Position numbers and translations under genes: made by a program
Part shown: positions 34,545-34,645 of the stretch, piece after piece
How the letters are laid out: every line of letters begins with the position of its first letter
Numbering within the stretch: position 1 is the stretch's first letter
Notes under the pieces: generated by a model
What the model was told of the DNA's origin: nothing
Database searches by the model: none
Seen by the model: the letters and a program-made list of their open reading frames with translations, nothing else
Source of the DNA: an uncultured Bacilli bacterium
Lineage (GTDB): Bacteria > Bacillota_I > Bacilli_A > RF39 > UBA660
Assembly (NCBI GenBank): GCA_944359055.1
Contig: CALVSO010000014.1
Span: 1 to 34,645 of the forward strand
Direction: 5' to 3'
DNA length: 34,645 bases

Positions 34545-34645
34545 TGTCGAAATAGTGTCTTAAATTTATGATAAATTCCTATTATAAGTTTATTTATGAA
34601 TAATTCCTAAAATTCTACAACAAAATGTAGATGAAAGGAATGATA
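34545..34645. promoter_or_regulatory. Intergenic control region right of the arginine operon
   Basis: No gene is complete here. It holds a Spo0A-box-like TGTCGAA (34545-34551), two similar 14-mers, ATGATAAATTCCTA (34568-34581) and ATGAATAATTCCTA (34596-34609), 28 bp apart, that loosely recall half of an arginine-repressor box, a small hairpin TCTACA/TGTAGA (34614-34631), and AAAGGA (34634-34639) that may be the ribosome site of a plus-strand gene beyond the edge. Confidence 0.35.

Overview
The window is a very AT-rich stretch of a bacterial chromosome that reads with the standard bacterial code: TGA is used as a stop in gpr, fmt, ruvB and arcB. Gene content and local order point to a low-GC Bacillota (Firmicutes), probably a deep-branching or gut-type member of the Bacilli/Erysipelotrichia. 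The pairs gpr/rpsT, nfo/DUF2624, yceD-rpmF, ruvA-ruvB-queA and yqeG-yqeH are all familiar from Bacillus-like genomes. Three things suggest a spore-former: the germination protease gene gpr, tandem Spo0A-box-like sites in front of an orphan membrane histidine kinase, and a collagen-like protein of the kind found on spore surfaces. I cannot name the species.

Layout. 1-12.6 kb is housekeeping: cell-wall elongation (PBP2 at 0.2-2.2 kb, RodA/FtsW at 8.8-9.9 kb), a divergent superoxide dismutase, endonuclease IV, Gpr, S20, a surface transglutaminase-like protein, the kinase, a cysteine-less PTS EIIB-like membrane protein, L32 (too short for a normal ORF cutoff), and the tRNA enzymes TmcAL and MiaA. 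A glycosyltransferase with TPRs lies at 12.7-13.7 kb. The interval 13.7-14.8 kb has no long gene. It holds a tandem duplication of a compact cassette in which a 29-codon hydrophobic peptide gene on the minus strand faces a ~110-nt plus-strand RNA that ends in a terminator overlapping the peptide stop codon. This looks like two copies of a type I toxin-antitoxin locus and is the best candidate for an undescribed system. From 14.5 to 22.6 kb, minus-strand operons encode RuvA, a HAD phosphatase, RuvB and QueA, then (further upstream) PriA, LemA, Fmt and two small membrane proteins.

22.6-27.7 kb holds a collagen-like Gly-X-Thr protein with a 27-bp tandem repeat and no C-terminal globular domain, two tandem class I amidotransferase/C26 hydrolase paralogues, YqeH and YqeG, and an FkbM-type methyltransferase. 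27.7-34.5 kb is an arginine catabolic operon: an amino-acid ABC importer (binding lipoprotein, permease, ATPase), arginine deiminase, ornithine carbamoyltransferase, carbamate kinase and a YfcC/ArcD-like carrier. Together these would import arginine, convert it through citrulline to ornithine and carbamoyl phosphate, and make ATP.

A window-wide pattern is that operon-leading genes place a TATAAT-like -10 only 4-7 nt before an AGGTGA or AGGAGG Shine-Dalgarno sequence. Most mRNAs would therefore start at or next to the ribosome-binding site. I used this spacing rule to correct many start codons.
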